From assembly GCA_030377865.1 (NCBI GenBank), contig JAUCGA010000020.1, positions 1-52,652 on the forward strand: a stretch of DNA of 52,652 nucleotides, given 5' to 3'. Shown here piece after piece: positions 16,907 to 24,398 of the stretch. Under the pieces are notes generated by a model. It was not told where the DNA came from. It did no database searches and saw only the letters and a list, made by a program, of their open reading frames with translations. The stretch comes from Anaerolineales bacterium HSG25 (GTDB lineage: Bacteria > Chloroflexota > Anaerolineae > 4572-78 > J111). The first letter of the stretch is position 1. Every line of letters starts with the position of its first letter. The translations under genes were made by a program, and so were the position numbers.

Positions 16907-17119
16907 ATGAAAAAATTCGGTGAAAAATTGACTGAACTACGCCAAGAACGAGGTTTAACCCTCCGACAACTTGGTGAGGAGTTAGAGGTGCATAACACTT
17001 TTATCTCACAAATTGAAAAAGGACGTAAAATGCCCAACGCGATCATGATTCTCAAAATCGCTAAATATTTTGGGGTGACAACAGATCAACTGATGGATGA
17101 TGATTTGGAGTTGGAGTAA
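16907..17119 (+). CDS. XRE-family HTH regulator (70 aa)
   Basis: A compact Cro/CI-type helix-turn-helix protein covering the whole length: KLTELRQERGLTLRQLGEEL, HNTFISQIEKGRKMPN (recognition helix), ILKIAKYFGVTTDQLMDD. No clear ribosome site; with ATG only ten bases after the GACACTGTGTC palindrome, the message may be nearly leaderless. It probably represses its own promoter and that of the divergent coiled-coil gene. The DUF262-HEPN pair lies ~220 bases downstream on the same strand. Confidence 0.88.
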   Translation: MKKFGEKLTELRQERGLTLRQLGEELEVHNTFISQIEKGRKMPNAIMILKIAKYFGVTTDQLMDDDLELE

Positions 17120-17200
17120 GAAAACTACAGAACGGGATCGCCAGAATGAACGGATTAAAAGCATCCAGGTCGGACGTTGCCTCACCTTTAAGAGACTCAG

Positions 17201-17283
17201 TACCCGACATCTTGATTAGAGAAAAGATTTTTTCGACAGGATATTATTCCACAATTAATCTAAACTAAACTTTTTGTCGGGTA
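17201..17283. mobile_element. Family P element, copy 2 (83 bp) before DUF262
   Basis: TACCCGACATCTTGATTA to CTTTTTGTCGGGTA. Compared with copy 1 it lacks the ~60-base inner hairpin and joins GACAGG directly to ATATTATTC. It ends 54 bases before the DUF262 start. Confidence 0.7.
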
Positions 17284-17337
17284 GTAAGTTAAGAGATAAA
17301 CTATTTCGTGTATTACATATAAATTGTGGAGGTTACA

Positions 17338-18378
17338 ATGAGTACTGCATTACTAACTGAACTTAATGAACAAAAGAGAAAAGTTGATTTCGATTCATTT
17401 GATATGTCTGTAAAACAGTTAATCAATATGGTAGAGGAATGGATAATAGATATAGCTCCTATCTATCAGCGTAAATTCCGTTGGGAATCGGATAGACAAT
17501 CTGAATTGGTAGAATCGATCTTTTTGGGAATTCCCGTTCCCAATCTATTTATGGCCGCCAATGCCGATGGTACTTGGGAGGTTATAGATGGGGTTCAACG
17601 CCTAAGCTCCTTAATTCATTTTGCGGGTAATGAAGGTGTACGAAAAACCATTGGTTTAGATGACCAGCTTAAATTGACAAAATTGGATGAATTAAGCTCT
17701 TTTAACGGAAAATTTTTTCATGAGTTACCTCAAACGATACAACTGCAATTCTTGCTCAAACCAATAAAAGTAACAACACTGAGCGATAAAAGTAATAAAA
17801 AGGTGCGTTTTGACTTGTTTGAGCGACTTAATACGGGTGGCGTAAAATTAACATCTCAAGAAATACGTGCCGCAGTATATCGAGGACAATTCAATGAGAT
17901 GTTTGAAGAGTTAGCCGACAAGTCCATATTTAGAGCAGTAGTAAAAATCGCTCCGGCAAAAGAAAACGATGGAACACCTCAAGAAACCGTCTTACGGTTT
18001 TTTGCCTACTATCATGAATATCAAAATTTTACCGGAAGCGTTAAAGGGTTTTTGAATAATTACATGGAAAAAGCATCTCGCAAATTTGATTATCGTTCAA
18101 ATATTGAGCTTTTTGAGTATATTTTTTCTCAGTTAAGCCAAATATTACCAAACGGAATTACTCGCCCTAATAGAACAACAACTCCTATGAGTTTATATGA
18201 AGCTGTAACTGTTGGAGCCGCATTAGCCTATACAGAAAAGGGCAAATTAATTACAGATGGTATAGAACAATGGATGCACTCCGATGAGTTATATGAGTTG
18301 ACAACAGGTTCTACAAATTCAAAAAAACAGGTAATTGCTCGTATTGAATACTGCCGCGATAAATTTATGGGGGAATAA
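17338..18378 (+). CDS. DUF262 (ParB/GmrSD-N-like) protein
   Basis: A 346-residue protein starting MSTALLTELNEQKRKVDF, with GGAGG before ATG 17338. The N-terminus has the DUF262 motifs APIYQRKFRW (41-49), LVESIFLGIPVPNLF and IDGVQRLSSL (the DGQQR-like nucleotide-binding site, D84-R88), then FERLNTGGVKLTSQEIRAAVYRG. It lacks the DUF1524 HNH half of GmrD, so on its own it is a ParB-fold ATP/NTP-binding protein. It shares a TAATG overlap with the HEPN gene. Pairs of this type are suspected defence or toxin systems; the enzymatic role is unproven. Confidence 0.88.
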   Translation: MSTALLTELNEQKRKVDFDSFDMSVKQLINMVEEWIIDIAPIYQRKFRWESDRQSELVESIFLGIPVPNLFMAANADGTWEVIDGVQRLSSLIHFAGNEGVRKTIGLDDQLKLTKLDELSSFNGKFFHELPQTIQLQFLLKPIKVTTLSDKSNKKVRFDLFERLNTGGVKLTSQEIRAAVYRGQFNEMFEELADKSIFRAVVKIAPAKENDGTPQETVLRFFAYYHEYQNFTGSVKGFLNNYMEKASRKFDYRSNIELFEYIFSQLSQILPNGITRPNRTTTPMSLYEAVTVGAALAYTEKGKLITDGIEQWMHSDELYELTTGSTNSKKQVIARIEYCRDKFMGE

Positions 18379-19037
18379 TGCTCAGTGATATATCCGCTAA
18401 CTCAACGATTCGATTACGAGAAGTACATTCTCTATTGCAAGTAATTCGCTCTTTGGAAAGCGAAACACCCTTAATCTCATCTAAAGATACAAAAATAACT
18501 AAAGGGCTATTTTTTGTACACCTATATGGTGCTTACGAATATACGGTAACTGAAACAATCCAAAAGGTTCTACAAATAATTAGCGATGGATCTTATTCCG
18601 TAAGTAGTTACAAACCGTCTCTGTTGAGTGTCGTATTAGACGCTGAGTGTAAGGCAATTTGTAGCGTAGGTCCTGATAAGAAATGGCTCAAAAGAAGAGC
18701 CTTGTTTGAAAAGGCCGCTACAGATGGCATAGTTTCGATAGATACGGTTATTTTACCAACGGGAACAGGAAATCTAAAACAAAGACAGCTTGAAGAATTA
18801 TGGAGCATGTTGGGAGTAGAAAGCCCCGCTTTACCGCGTCCCCCTCTAATCGGTCGATTGGAAGAACTTGTTGAAAACCGTAATGCGATTTCCCATGGAC
18901 GAGAGTCACCTGTAACAATTGGAGGAAGATTTACATCATCAGACCTAGAAAGCAGGTATAATGATGTAAACGAATTATGTAGCTATTTAATCCAACAATT
19001 AGAGATATATTTAAGAGATAAGCAATTTTTGCGTTAG
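18378..19037 (+). CDS. HEPN-domain protein (MAE_28990/MAE_18760-like)
   Basis: A 219-residue all-helical protein with the HEPN signature R-x4-H at R168-H173 (ENRNAISHGR), the catalytic motif of many HEPN ribonucleases. An N-terminal helical segment (GLFFVHLYGAYEYTVTETIQ) matches the family style. Its ATG overlaps the DUF262 stop by one base (TAATG), so the two are coupled. A plausible reading is an RNase effector controlled by the ParB-fold protein; this is inference. Confidence 0.8.
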   Translation: MLSDISANSTIRLREVHSLLQVIRSLESETPLISSKDTKITKGLFFVHLYGAYEYTVTETIQKVLQIISDGSYSVSSYKPSLLSVVLDAECKAICSVGPDKKWLKRRALFEKAATDGIVSIDTVILPTGTGNLKQRQLEELWSMLGVESPALPRPPLIGRLEELVENRNAISHGRESPVTIGGRFTSSDLESRYNDVNELCSYLIQQLEIYLRDKQFLR

Positions 19038-19101
19038 GACTCGTTCTTTAGACGGGTACAACATTCAGCAATACCAGTGGGGCAAAAAATCAGACTATCA
19101 T

Positions 19102-19146
19102 CGTCAACTTAAGACCTGACAGGTTTTTAAAACCTGTCAGGTCTGA
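19102..19146. repeat. GACCTGACAGGTTTT hairpin (family J, copy 1)
   Basis: AGACCTGACAGGTTTT and AAAACCTGTCAGGTCT form a near-perfect stem 65 bases after the HEPN gene. A second copy is at 33983-34018. It may act as a terminator-like stem; a T-tract is lacking. Confidence 0.7.
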
Positions 19147-19219
19147 CACTTATGCAATCATGACGTTTGCACAGAAACCCCCAAAAAGATGCAACGCATC
19201 AAGGAGTTATGAAACTAGT

Positions 19220-20410
19220 ATGACATTATCTCGTATCACCCTAAAACGTGGTCGTGAAAAATCGGTCAAAAATCGACATCCGTGGCTGTTTTCGGGAGCC
19301 ATTCAGCGAGTACAGGGCCAACCAGAAGTTGGTGAGTTGGTGGATGTGTACGACAAACAGAACAATTTTTTAGCCCGCGGAGCCTACAATCCCCGCTCGC
19401 AGATTCGGATACGTCTGCTCAGTTGGCAGGTTGATCAACAGATTGATTCTGACTTTTGGCATGGTCGTTTGGAGCGAGCCATCGCCGGTCGGCAAACGCT
19501 CATCAATCAAACTGACACCAACGCCTACCGGCTGGTTCATTCTGATGGAGACGGCCTGCCGGGGCTGATTGTCGATCAGTATGATGAATGGCTGGTGGTG
19601 CAGTTTTTGTCAGCCGCGGTGGAAGTTCATAAAGAGACGATTGTAGAGAGTTTGCAACAGTTGCTGACTCCGAGGGGCATCTACGAGCGGAGCGACACCG
19701 AGGCTCGCAAAAAAGAGGCGCTACCGCAAACACAAGGTCTGCTGGTTGGTGAGGAGCCACCGGAGCAGATTACGATTGCCGAGCATGGGCAAAGCTTTTT
19801 GGTTGATGTGCGACAGGGCCATAAAACCGGCTTCTATCTTGACCAACGCGAAAATCGGCGCAAGGTGGCGAAATATGCCGCAGGCAAGCGCGTCCTCAAC
19901 GCCTTTTCTTACACCGGCGGATTTGCCGTCAGCGCAGGGCATGCTGGGGCGAGCCACATCACCAACCTCGACAGTTCCGCCGCGGTGCTGGAGTTGGCTC
20001 GACAGAACGTCAGCCTGAACCAGCCGGAGCGAGATGATACTTATGAGGTTGCCGATGTGTTTCAGCAACTGCGCCACTATCAGCAAACAGAGCAAACGTT
20101 TGACCTGATTATTCTCGACCCGCCCAAGTTTGTGCATAATCGGAGCCAAATCGAAAAGGGCGCACGAGGCTATAAAGATATTAACATGTGGGCCATGAAA
20201 ATTCTGGAGTCGGGCGGCGTGTTAGCTAGTTTTTCATGCTCCGGACAAGTCAGCGCCGACCTGTTCCAGAAGATTCTGTTTGGAGCCGCGGTGGACGCGG
20301 GTCGCGAGGTGCAAATCATCGAACGGCTGACTCAAGGCAGTGATCATCCTATCTCGCTGACATGTCCCGAATCGGACTATCTCAAGGGGTTGGTATGTCG
20401 GGTGTGGTAA
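19220..20410 (+). CDS. Class I rRNA large-subunit methyltransferase (RlmI-like)
   Basis: A SAM-dependent 5-methylcytosine-type rRNA methyltransferase of the RlmI/YccW group, 396 residues. An N-terminal PUA domain (ITLKRGREKSVKNRHPWLFSGAI) is followed by the Rossmann domain with VLNAFSYTGGFAVSAGHAGA (motif I), LIILDPPKFV (motif IV) and LASFSCSGQVS (motif VI). ATG 19220 is chosen, since homology starts there and AAGGAG is 13 bases upstream. It ends four bases before a family B element. RlmI modifies 23S rRNA in Escherichia coli; the exact site here is not known. Confidence 0.9.
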   Translation: MTLSRITLKRGREKSVKNRHPWLFSGAIQRVQGQPEVGELVDVYDKQNNFLARGAYNPRSQIRIRLLSWQVDQQIDSDFWHGRLERAIAGRQTLINQTDTNAYRLVHSDGDGLPGLIVDQYDEWLVVQFLSAAVEVHKETIVESLQQLLTPRGIYERSDTEARKKEALPQTQGLLVGEEPPEQITIAEHGQSFLVDVRQGHKTGFYLDQRENRRKVAKYAAGKRVLNAFSYTGGFAVSAGHAGASHITNLDSSAAVLELARQNVSLNQPERDDTYEVADVFQQLRHYQQTEQTFDLIILDPPKFVHNRSQIEKGARGYKDINMWAMKILESGGVLASFSCSGQVSADLFQKILFGAAVDAGREVQIIERLTQGSDHPISLTCPESDYLKGLVCRVW

Positions 20411-20414
20411 CAGG

Positions 20415-20517
20415 TACAGTCTTATCAGATAATGATTTTTAATTCAAGACCAACCTTCCCGCAAGTTTTGAACTTGCGGGAAGGTGACAACTGAAAATAT
20501 TTATCTGAACATCTATA
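20415..20517. mobile_element. Family B element, copy 3
   Basis: TACAGTCTTATCAGATAA to GAACATCTATA with the ACCTTCCCGCAAGTT stem. It begins four bases after the RlmI-like stop codon. Confidence 0.8.
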
Positions 20518-20590
20518 GCCTCATACCGACGGCAACTTATCGAGTTTGCCGCGATATGACATAAAACAGTTGATGACCATCGCCCAACAC

Positions 20591-20681
20591 GTAAAAGTTC
20601 AGTAAAACCACCCTAGAAACCCGATTTCTTTGAGAAATCGGGTTTCTGATGTTCCTTCTAGCGAGTTCACTGAATATTTAC
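20591..20681. mobile_element. Family A 91-bp element, copy 3
   Basis: GTAAAAGTTCAGT to CACTGAATATTTAC. Flanked by perfect 8-bp duplications CCCAACAC (20583-20590 and 20682-20689). Confidence 0.93.
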
Positions 20682-20809
20682 CCCAACACCCGTTTGTTGT
20701 ATTGAGTTCGGTCTCATTAGATGGTTTGTCAAATATCACATTAACGGTAGAATCAATTCCACGCCAAAACCTGCTCCGTGATGGGATGATCTATTTATAA
20801 ACCTGCCCG

Positions 20810-21178
20810 TTACGCATCATAATAAACGACGGTTACGGTATCACCGTTAATATATTTCTCGAATTCTTCCTTGTCGGAGATCTCAAATTCGGAATAGGTT
20901 AACTCCGTACCGTTGGTAGGACGTTCTTCGGGGAAGACACAGGTAATCAATTTGCGTAGCCCTACAAACTCCCATGTAATCGGACGACTGTCATAGGTGT
21001 AATCATCATCAATATCTACCTCATCCTCTTTTGCCCGTTGTACAGCTTTTTCTGCCGCCTCTTTATCCGACTCGGCAGAAACTAAAATGACATTCTCCAT
21101 AACTCGATACAGGTCTTGATTACCATCTTGAAATTTCATGACCATCATGGCATGGGCTACATACCAATTCAACATCAC
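20810..21178 (-). CDS. DUF4288-like small protein
   Basis: A 122-residue acidic protein: LNWYVAHAMMVMKFQDGNQD, then VMENVILVSAESDKEAAEKAVQRAKEDE and ITWEFVGLRKLITC. The order 'WY.A...., E.v.lv.AeS.eEA..kA' resembles DUF4288, whose function is unknown. GAGGTGAG precedes the start, and the upstream small gene abuts it (stop at 21179), suggesting a two-gene unit. Family name given with moderate confidence. Confidence 0.6.
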   Translation of the reverse strand: MMLNWYVAHAMMVMKFQDGNQDLYRVMENVILVSAESDKEAAEKAVQRAKEDEVDIDDDYTYDSRPITWEFVGLRKLITCVFPEERPTNGTELTYSEFEISDKEEFEKYINGDTVTVVYYDA

Positions 21179-21400
21179 TCACCTCACTTCTCTTTTTTGT
21201 CGATTACGACAACCAAAGTATTTTTGTGCTTTGACAATATCTCGTTTAAGTTTTTTATCCCTGCTCTTTTGAACTTCAGACAACATCTCTGCTAAAATAT
21301 CGGTTTGTTCTGACAAATTGTAACCTATTGGAGATAACAACACCAATTTGGCAATCCTCAGATTTGTAGTATAATTCGGTAGTATTGTGAAAAAATTCAC
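21179..21400 (-). CDS. Small hypothetical protein upstream of the DUF4288-like gene
   Basis: A 73-codon frame starting at a GTG, directly abutting the next gene. The C-terminal half is charged and helical (QTDILAEMLSEVQKSRDKKL). No ribosome site is visible and no family recognised. Kept mainly because of the tight junction with the downstream gene; the true start may be internal. Confidence 0.4.
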   Translation of the reverse strand: MNFFTILPNYTTNLRIAKLVLLSPIGYNLSEQTDILAEMLSEVQKSRDKKLKRDIVKAQKYFGCRNRQKREVR

Positions 21401-21461
21401 AGTTATGTAAATGATTCAACGATTCTTGTTACCCGACAGACTGGTTTAGGAAAAACTAAAA

Positions 21462-21552
21462 GTAAATATTCAGTGAACTCGCCAGAAAGAGCGTCAGAAA
21501 CCCGATTTCTTTGAGAAATCGGGTTTCTAGGGCGGCATTACTGAACTTTTAC
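21462..21552. mobile_element. Family A 91-bp element, copy 4 (nested in P)
   Basis: GTAAATATTCAGT to ACTGAACTTTTAC. The flanks AACTAAAA and GACTAAAT match at six of eight bases, an older or eroded duplication. Confidence 0.85.
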
Positions 21553-21567
21553 GACTAAATACGATAA

Positions 21568-21677
21568 CACAGAGGTTCACGGAGATACACAGAGGAAAAA
21601 ATAAATCTCTTTTTTAAAACTCTGTGAACCTCTGTGTCCCTCTGTGAACCTCTGTGTCCCTCTGTGAACCTCTGTGT
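21568..21677. repeat. CACAGAGGTTC stem and tandem direct repeats
   Basis: AACACAGAGGTTCACGGAGATACACAGAGG on the left is complementary to repeated CCTCTGTGTCCCTCTGTGAA units on the right; the 20-22 base unit occurs about three times (21613-21676). A related half-copy lies at 24159-24205. Likely a slippage-prone palindromic repeat. Confidence 0.65.
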
Positions 21678-21678
21678 T

Positions 21679-21764
21679 AAGTAACTTTCATTTCTAAGTT
21701 GTCACTTTTCTCGGAGTGCAAGAATTCCATTCTTGCTGTCAAAATGCAATTTTGACACTCCTGT
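21679..21764. repeat. Repeat I, copy 1 (86 bp)
   Basis: AAGTAACTTTCATTTCTAAG to TTTTGACACTCCTGT with an internal GCAAGAATTCCATTCTTGC stem. A near-identical copy in the same orientation is at 41699-41784. Confidence 0.8.
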
Positions 21765-21901
21765 TTTTAACAAGTTAGTTCTGAAAACTACTTAATTAGT
21801 TTTGGCTAAGAATTTTTGTCGGGTAGTAAGCAACAATTCGGGATTGAGTCGCCTGAATCGCTGACTTGTGTGTTATCGACTCAGTGAGGAATATCAATCA
21901 A

Positions 21902-24043
21902 ATGACAACAGATTCTGCAACACCCCTAACCTTAGACGAGTTTGACCAGCCGACCTACGAAGCTTGGCGCGAACTCGTGGAACAACAACTACGCGGCGCA
22001 CCGTTTGAGAAAAAGGTGATGACCAAAACCTACGAAGGTATCACCCTGCAACCGTTGTACCGTCAAGAGGACGCGACCGACCTGCCGAATCAGAGCAGTT
22101 TTCCCGGCCTGCCACCCTACACTCGCGGGAGCCAAGTCAGCGGTAATCTTAAATCACCGTGGTTAATCTGCCAAGAGTTGGCCTACAGCACCCCGTCGGC
22201 CTTTAATCAGGCGCTTAAGTATGACTTAGAACGCGGCCAAACCGCCATCAACCTGCGTCTAGACCAAGCGACGTTAGCCGGTCTTGACCCTGACCAAGCC
22301 GAAGTCGGACAGGTCGGGGCGGGCGGGGTATCCATCGTCACCGTGGCCGATTTAGCTACCGCCTTTGAGGGCATCGACCTCAGTCAGCTACCGATTTTTG
22401 TGCAGGCTAGTTCGGCGGCCATGCCGACCTTGGCTCTGCTGGTGGCTTACTTGAATCAGGCCGAGGTGCCGCTGACCAACCTGCGCGGCGCAATCGAGAT
22501 GGACCCGCTCGGCAGTCTGGTCAGCGCCGGAACCTTTCCCCGCTCGGTGGCCGGAGCCTACGACCGCATGACGCAGATGATTCGCTGGGCCAAAAACACC
22601 GCTCCCCAACTCCAGATTGTGACTGTGCATGGTCAACCTTACAGCAACGGCGGAGCCAGCGCGGTACAGGAGTTGGCCTTTGTTATGGCAACTGCGGTTG
22701 AATATCTGCGAGAGCTGAATAATCGAGGCTTGAGCATCAACGAGATTGCCCCTCGTCTGCGCTTCTCCTTTACGGCTGGCTCCAACTACTTTATGGCGAT
22801 TGCTAAGTTACGTGCCGCTCGGCTGGTGTGGGCTAAGTTGGTCAAAGCCTTTGGCGGCGACGAGACCGCCCAAAAGATGAGTATGCATGTCCGCACAGCC
22901 AACTGGAACAAAACCAAACATGATGCCCATGTCAACATGTTACGTACCACCACCGAAGCCTTTGCCAGCGCGGTCGGCGGCTGTGATAGTCTGCATGTCG
23001 GTCAGTTTGATGAGGTGTTCGGCCAGCCGGACGAGTTCTCGCGCCGGATTGCTCGCAACACCCAGATTATCCTGCAACGTGAAGCCCATCTGACCCGCGT
23101 CATCGACCCCGCGGGCGGCTCTTGGTATGTCGAAAATCTAACCGACGCGGTCGGACGAGAGGCCTGGAGCCTGTTCCAGCAGGTCGAGCAGAACGGCGGC
23201 ATGTATCAAGTGCTACAGGCCGACTTCCCACAGAGCCAGATTCAGGCGACGGCGGAGCAACGCGACAATCATATCAACAGTCGTAAAGATGTGTTTATCG
23301 GCACCAATAAATATGCCAATTTAACCGAGAAACCAATTACGGCCTCTGTGCCTGATTATCCGGCTCTGCACGAACAACGTGCCAAACATATCACTGATTA
23401 TCGCACCAGTTTGGACGGTCAGCAAGCAACCACCATGCTTGAAAAGTTGAATCACCTGCTAGAGGCTCCCGCCGAAAACGCCCTCCAAGCGGCCATCGAA
23501 GTGGCCTCCGCCGGAGCCACCATCGGCGAGATTGCCCGCACCCTGCGTAGCGGCGACGAGACCAAAGCCACAGTTACGCCAATTCTGGCCGGACGAGCCA
23601 CCATCGGCATGGAAACTTTGCGCCAAAATGCCGAGGCTTACCTCGCCAAAACCGGTCAGCGCCCGCAGATTTTCTTAGCTAACATGGGGCCGATTCCGCA
23701 ACATAAACCCCGCGCCGATTTCAGCACCGATTTCTTCCAAGTCGGCGGGTTTGAAATGTTAGGCAACAACGGTTTTGAGACTCCCGACGCGGCGGCCAAA
23801 TCAGCACTGGAATCGGGTGCGTCAGTGGTCGTTATCTGCTCGACGGATGCCACCTATCCAGAGATTGTGCCGACTTTGACCAAGGCGCTTAAGTCAGCCA
23901 AGCCAGAGATAACGGTCATTGTGGCCGGATATCCAAAAGCACATATTGATGAGTTTAAGGCCGCGGGCGTGGATGAGTTTATCCATGTTCGAGCTGATCT
24001 ACATGCGATTGTGTCGAAGCTACAAACTCAATATCGGCTATAA
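21902..24043 (+). CDS. mutA: Methylmalonyl-CoA mutase, small (non-catalytic) subunit
   Basis: Smaller, non-catalytic chain of the heterodimeric B12 enzyme that interconverts methylmalonyl-CoA and succinyl-CoA. The 713-residue protein has the mutase TIM-barrel (LPPYTRGSQ, then LRFSFTAGSNYFM, MHVRTANWNKTKHDAHVNML, IARNTQIILQREAHLTRVIDPAGGSWYVE) and a B12-domain-like C-terminus (~575-713). That domain lacks the cobalamin-ligand DxHxxG: the matching stretch reads LANMGPIPQHKP. Start ATG 21902 has GAGGAA upstream; the frame open to 21866 begins with TTG. mutB follows 1.6 kb later with another gene in between, whereas the two are normally adjacent. Confidence 0.9.
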   Translation: MTTDSATPLTLDEFDQPTYEAWRELVEQQLRGAPFEKKVMTKTYEGITLQPLYRQEDATDLPNQSSFPGLPPYTRGSQVSGNLKSPWLICQELAYSTPSAFNQALKYDLERGQTAINLRLDQATLAGLDPDQAEVGQVGAGGVSIVTVADLATAFEGIDLSQLPIFVQASSAAMPTLALLVAYLNQAEVPLTNLRGAIEMDPLGSLVSAGTFPRSVAGAYDRMTQMIRWAKNTAPQLQIVTVHGQPYSNGGASAVQELAFVMATAVEYLRELNNRGLSINEIAPRLRFSFTAGSNYFMAIAKLRAARLVWAKLVKAFGGDETAQKMSMHVRTANWNKTKHDAHVNMLRTTTEAFASAVGGCDSLHVGQFDEVFGQPDEFSRRIARNTQIILQREAHLTRVIDPAGGSWYVENLTDAVGREAWSLFQQVEQNGGMYQVLQADFPQSQIQATAEQRDNHINSRKDVFIGTNKYANLTEKPITASVPDYPALHEQRAKHITDYRTSLDGQQATTMLEKLNHLLEAPAENALQAAIEVASAGATIGEIARTLRSGDETKATVTPILAGRATIGMETLRQNAEAYLAKTGQRPQIFLANMGPIPQHKPRADFSTDFFQVGGFEMLGNNGFETPDAAAKSALESGASVVVICSTDATYPEIVPTLTKALKSAKPEITVIVAGYPKAHIDEFKAAGVDEFIHVRADLHAIVSKLQTQYRL

Positions 24044-24398
24044 AGATGTCCAGATCATGGTCGTCAACTTTAAGTAGTTCATAGGCACTTCAGGGCACGT
24101 GGAAGAATTAAATTGTCTCACTTAGTCCCCGACAGAAAATTTAGCCTGAACTAATCAACACAGAGATTCACAGAGGAACACGGAGATTCGCAGAGAAAAA
24201 GCAAAAAAAACTTAGTATGAGAAATTTTGACGGTACATCTACCCGCAAGCTCAACGCTTGCGGGTAGATTGTTGCTCAAGCTTAAACGCCAATTTGTTCT
24301 ATTTTAGTACCTGTGGTATGCTATCTAACAGATAAAAGGTCATCTGATGACTGTAAGTCATCGGATGACTAACGGCCAAAACTTTTCTGGAGGACTAT
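24044..24398. other. Gap between mutA and the coiled-coil gene
   Basis: Contains a one-ended family P remnant (CCCCGACAGAAAATTTAGCC, ~24127-24160), half of the CACAGAG repeat (24159-24205), a TACCCGCAAGC/GCTTGCGGGTA stem (24240-24269) and a tandem palindrome (24342-24370). No gene. Confidence 0.6.
24342..24370. promoter_or_regulatory. Tandem near-palindromes upstream of the coiled-coil gene
   Basis: GTCATCTGATGACT and GTCATCGGATGACT repeat head to tail with four bases between. Each is itself a near-palindrome. They lie 29 bases before the ATG at 24399, an operator-like position. Confidence 0.45.

Larger units (their letters stand above)
20411..20809. other. Gap with a family B and a family A element
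   Basis: Contains family B copy 3 (20415-20517) and family A copy 3 (20591-20681, with perfect duplications). The remaining ~130 bases show no gene. Confidence 0.65.
21430..21825. mobile_element. Family P element, copy 3 (396 bp) carrying nested insertions
   Basis: Ends TACCCGACA (21430) and TGTCGGGTA (ending 21825). The interior includes a complete family A element, the CTCTGTGAACC direct repeats and repeat I. It lies 76 bases before the mutase small-subunit start. Its size suggests later insertions into a shorter parent like copies 1 and 2. Confidence 0.6.
21401..21901. other. Nested repeat region upstream of the mutase small subunit
   Basis: Spans family P copy 3 (21430-21825), which contains family A copy 4, direct repeats of a CTCTGTGAACC unit, and repeat I copy 1. 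The mutase ribosome site GAGGAA is at ~21886. No gene. Confidence 0.65.
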
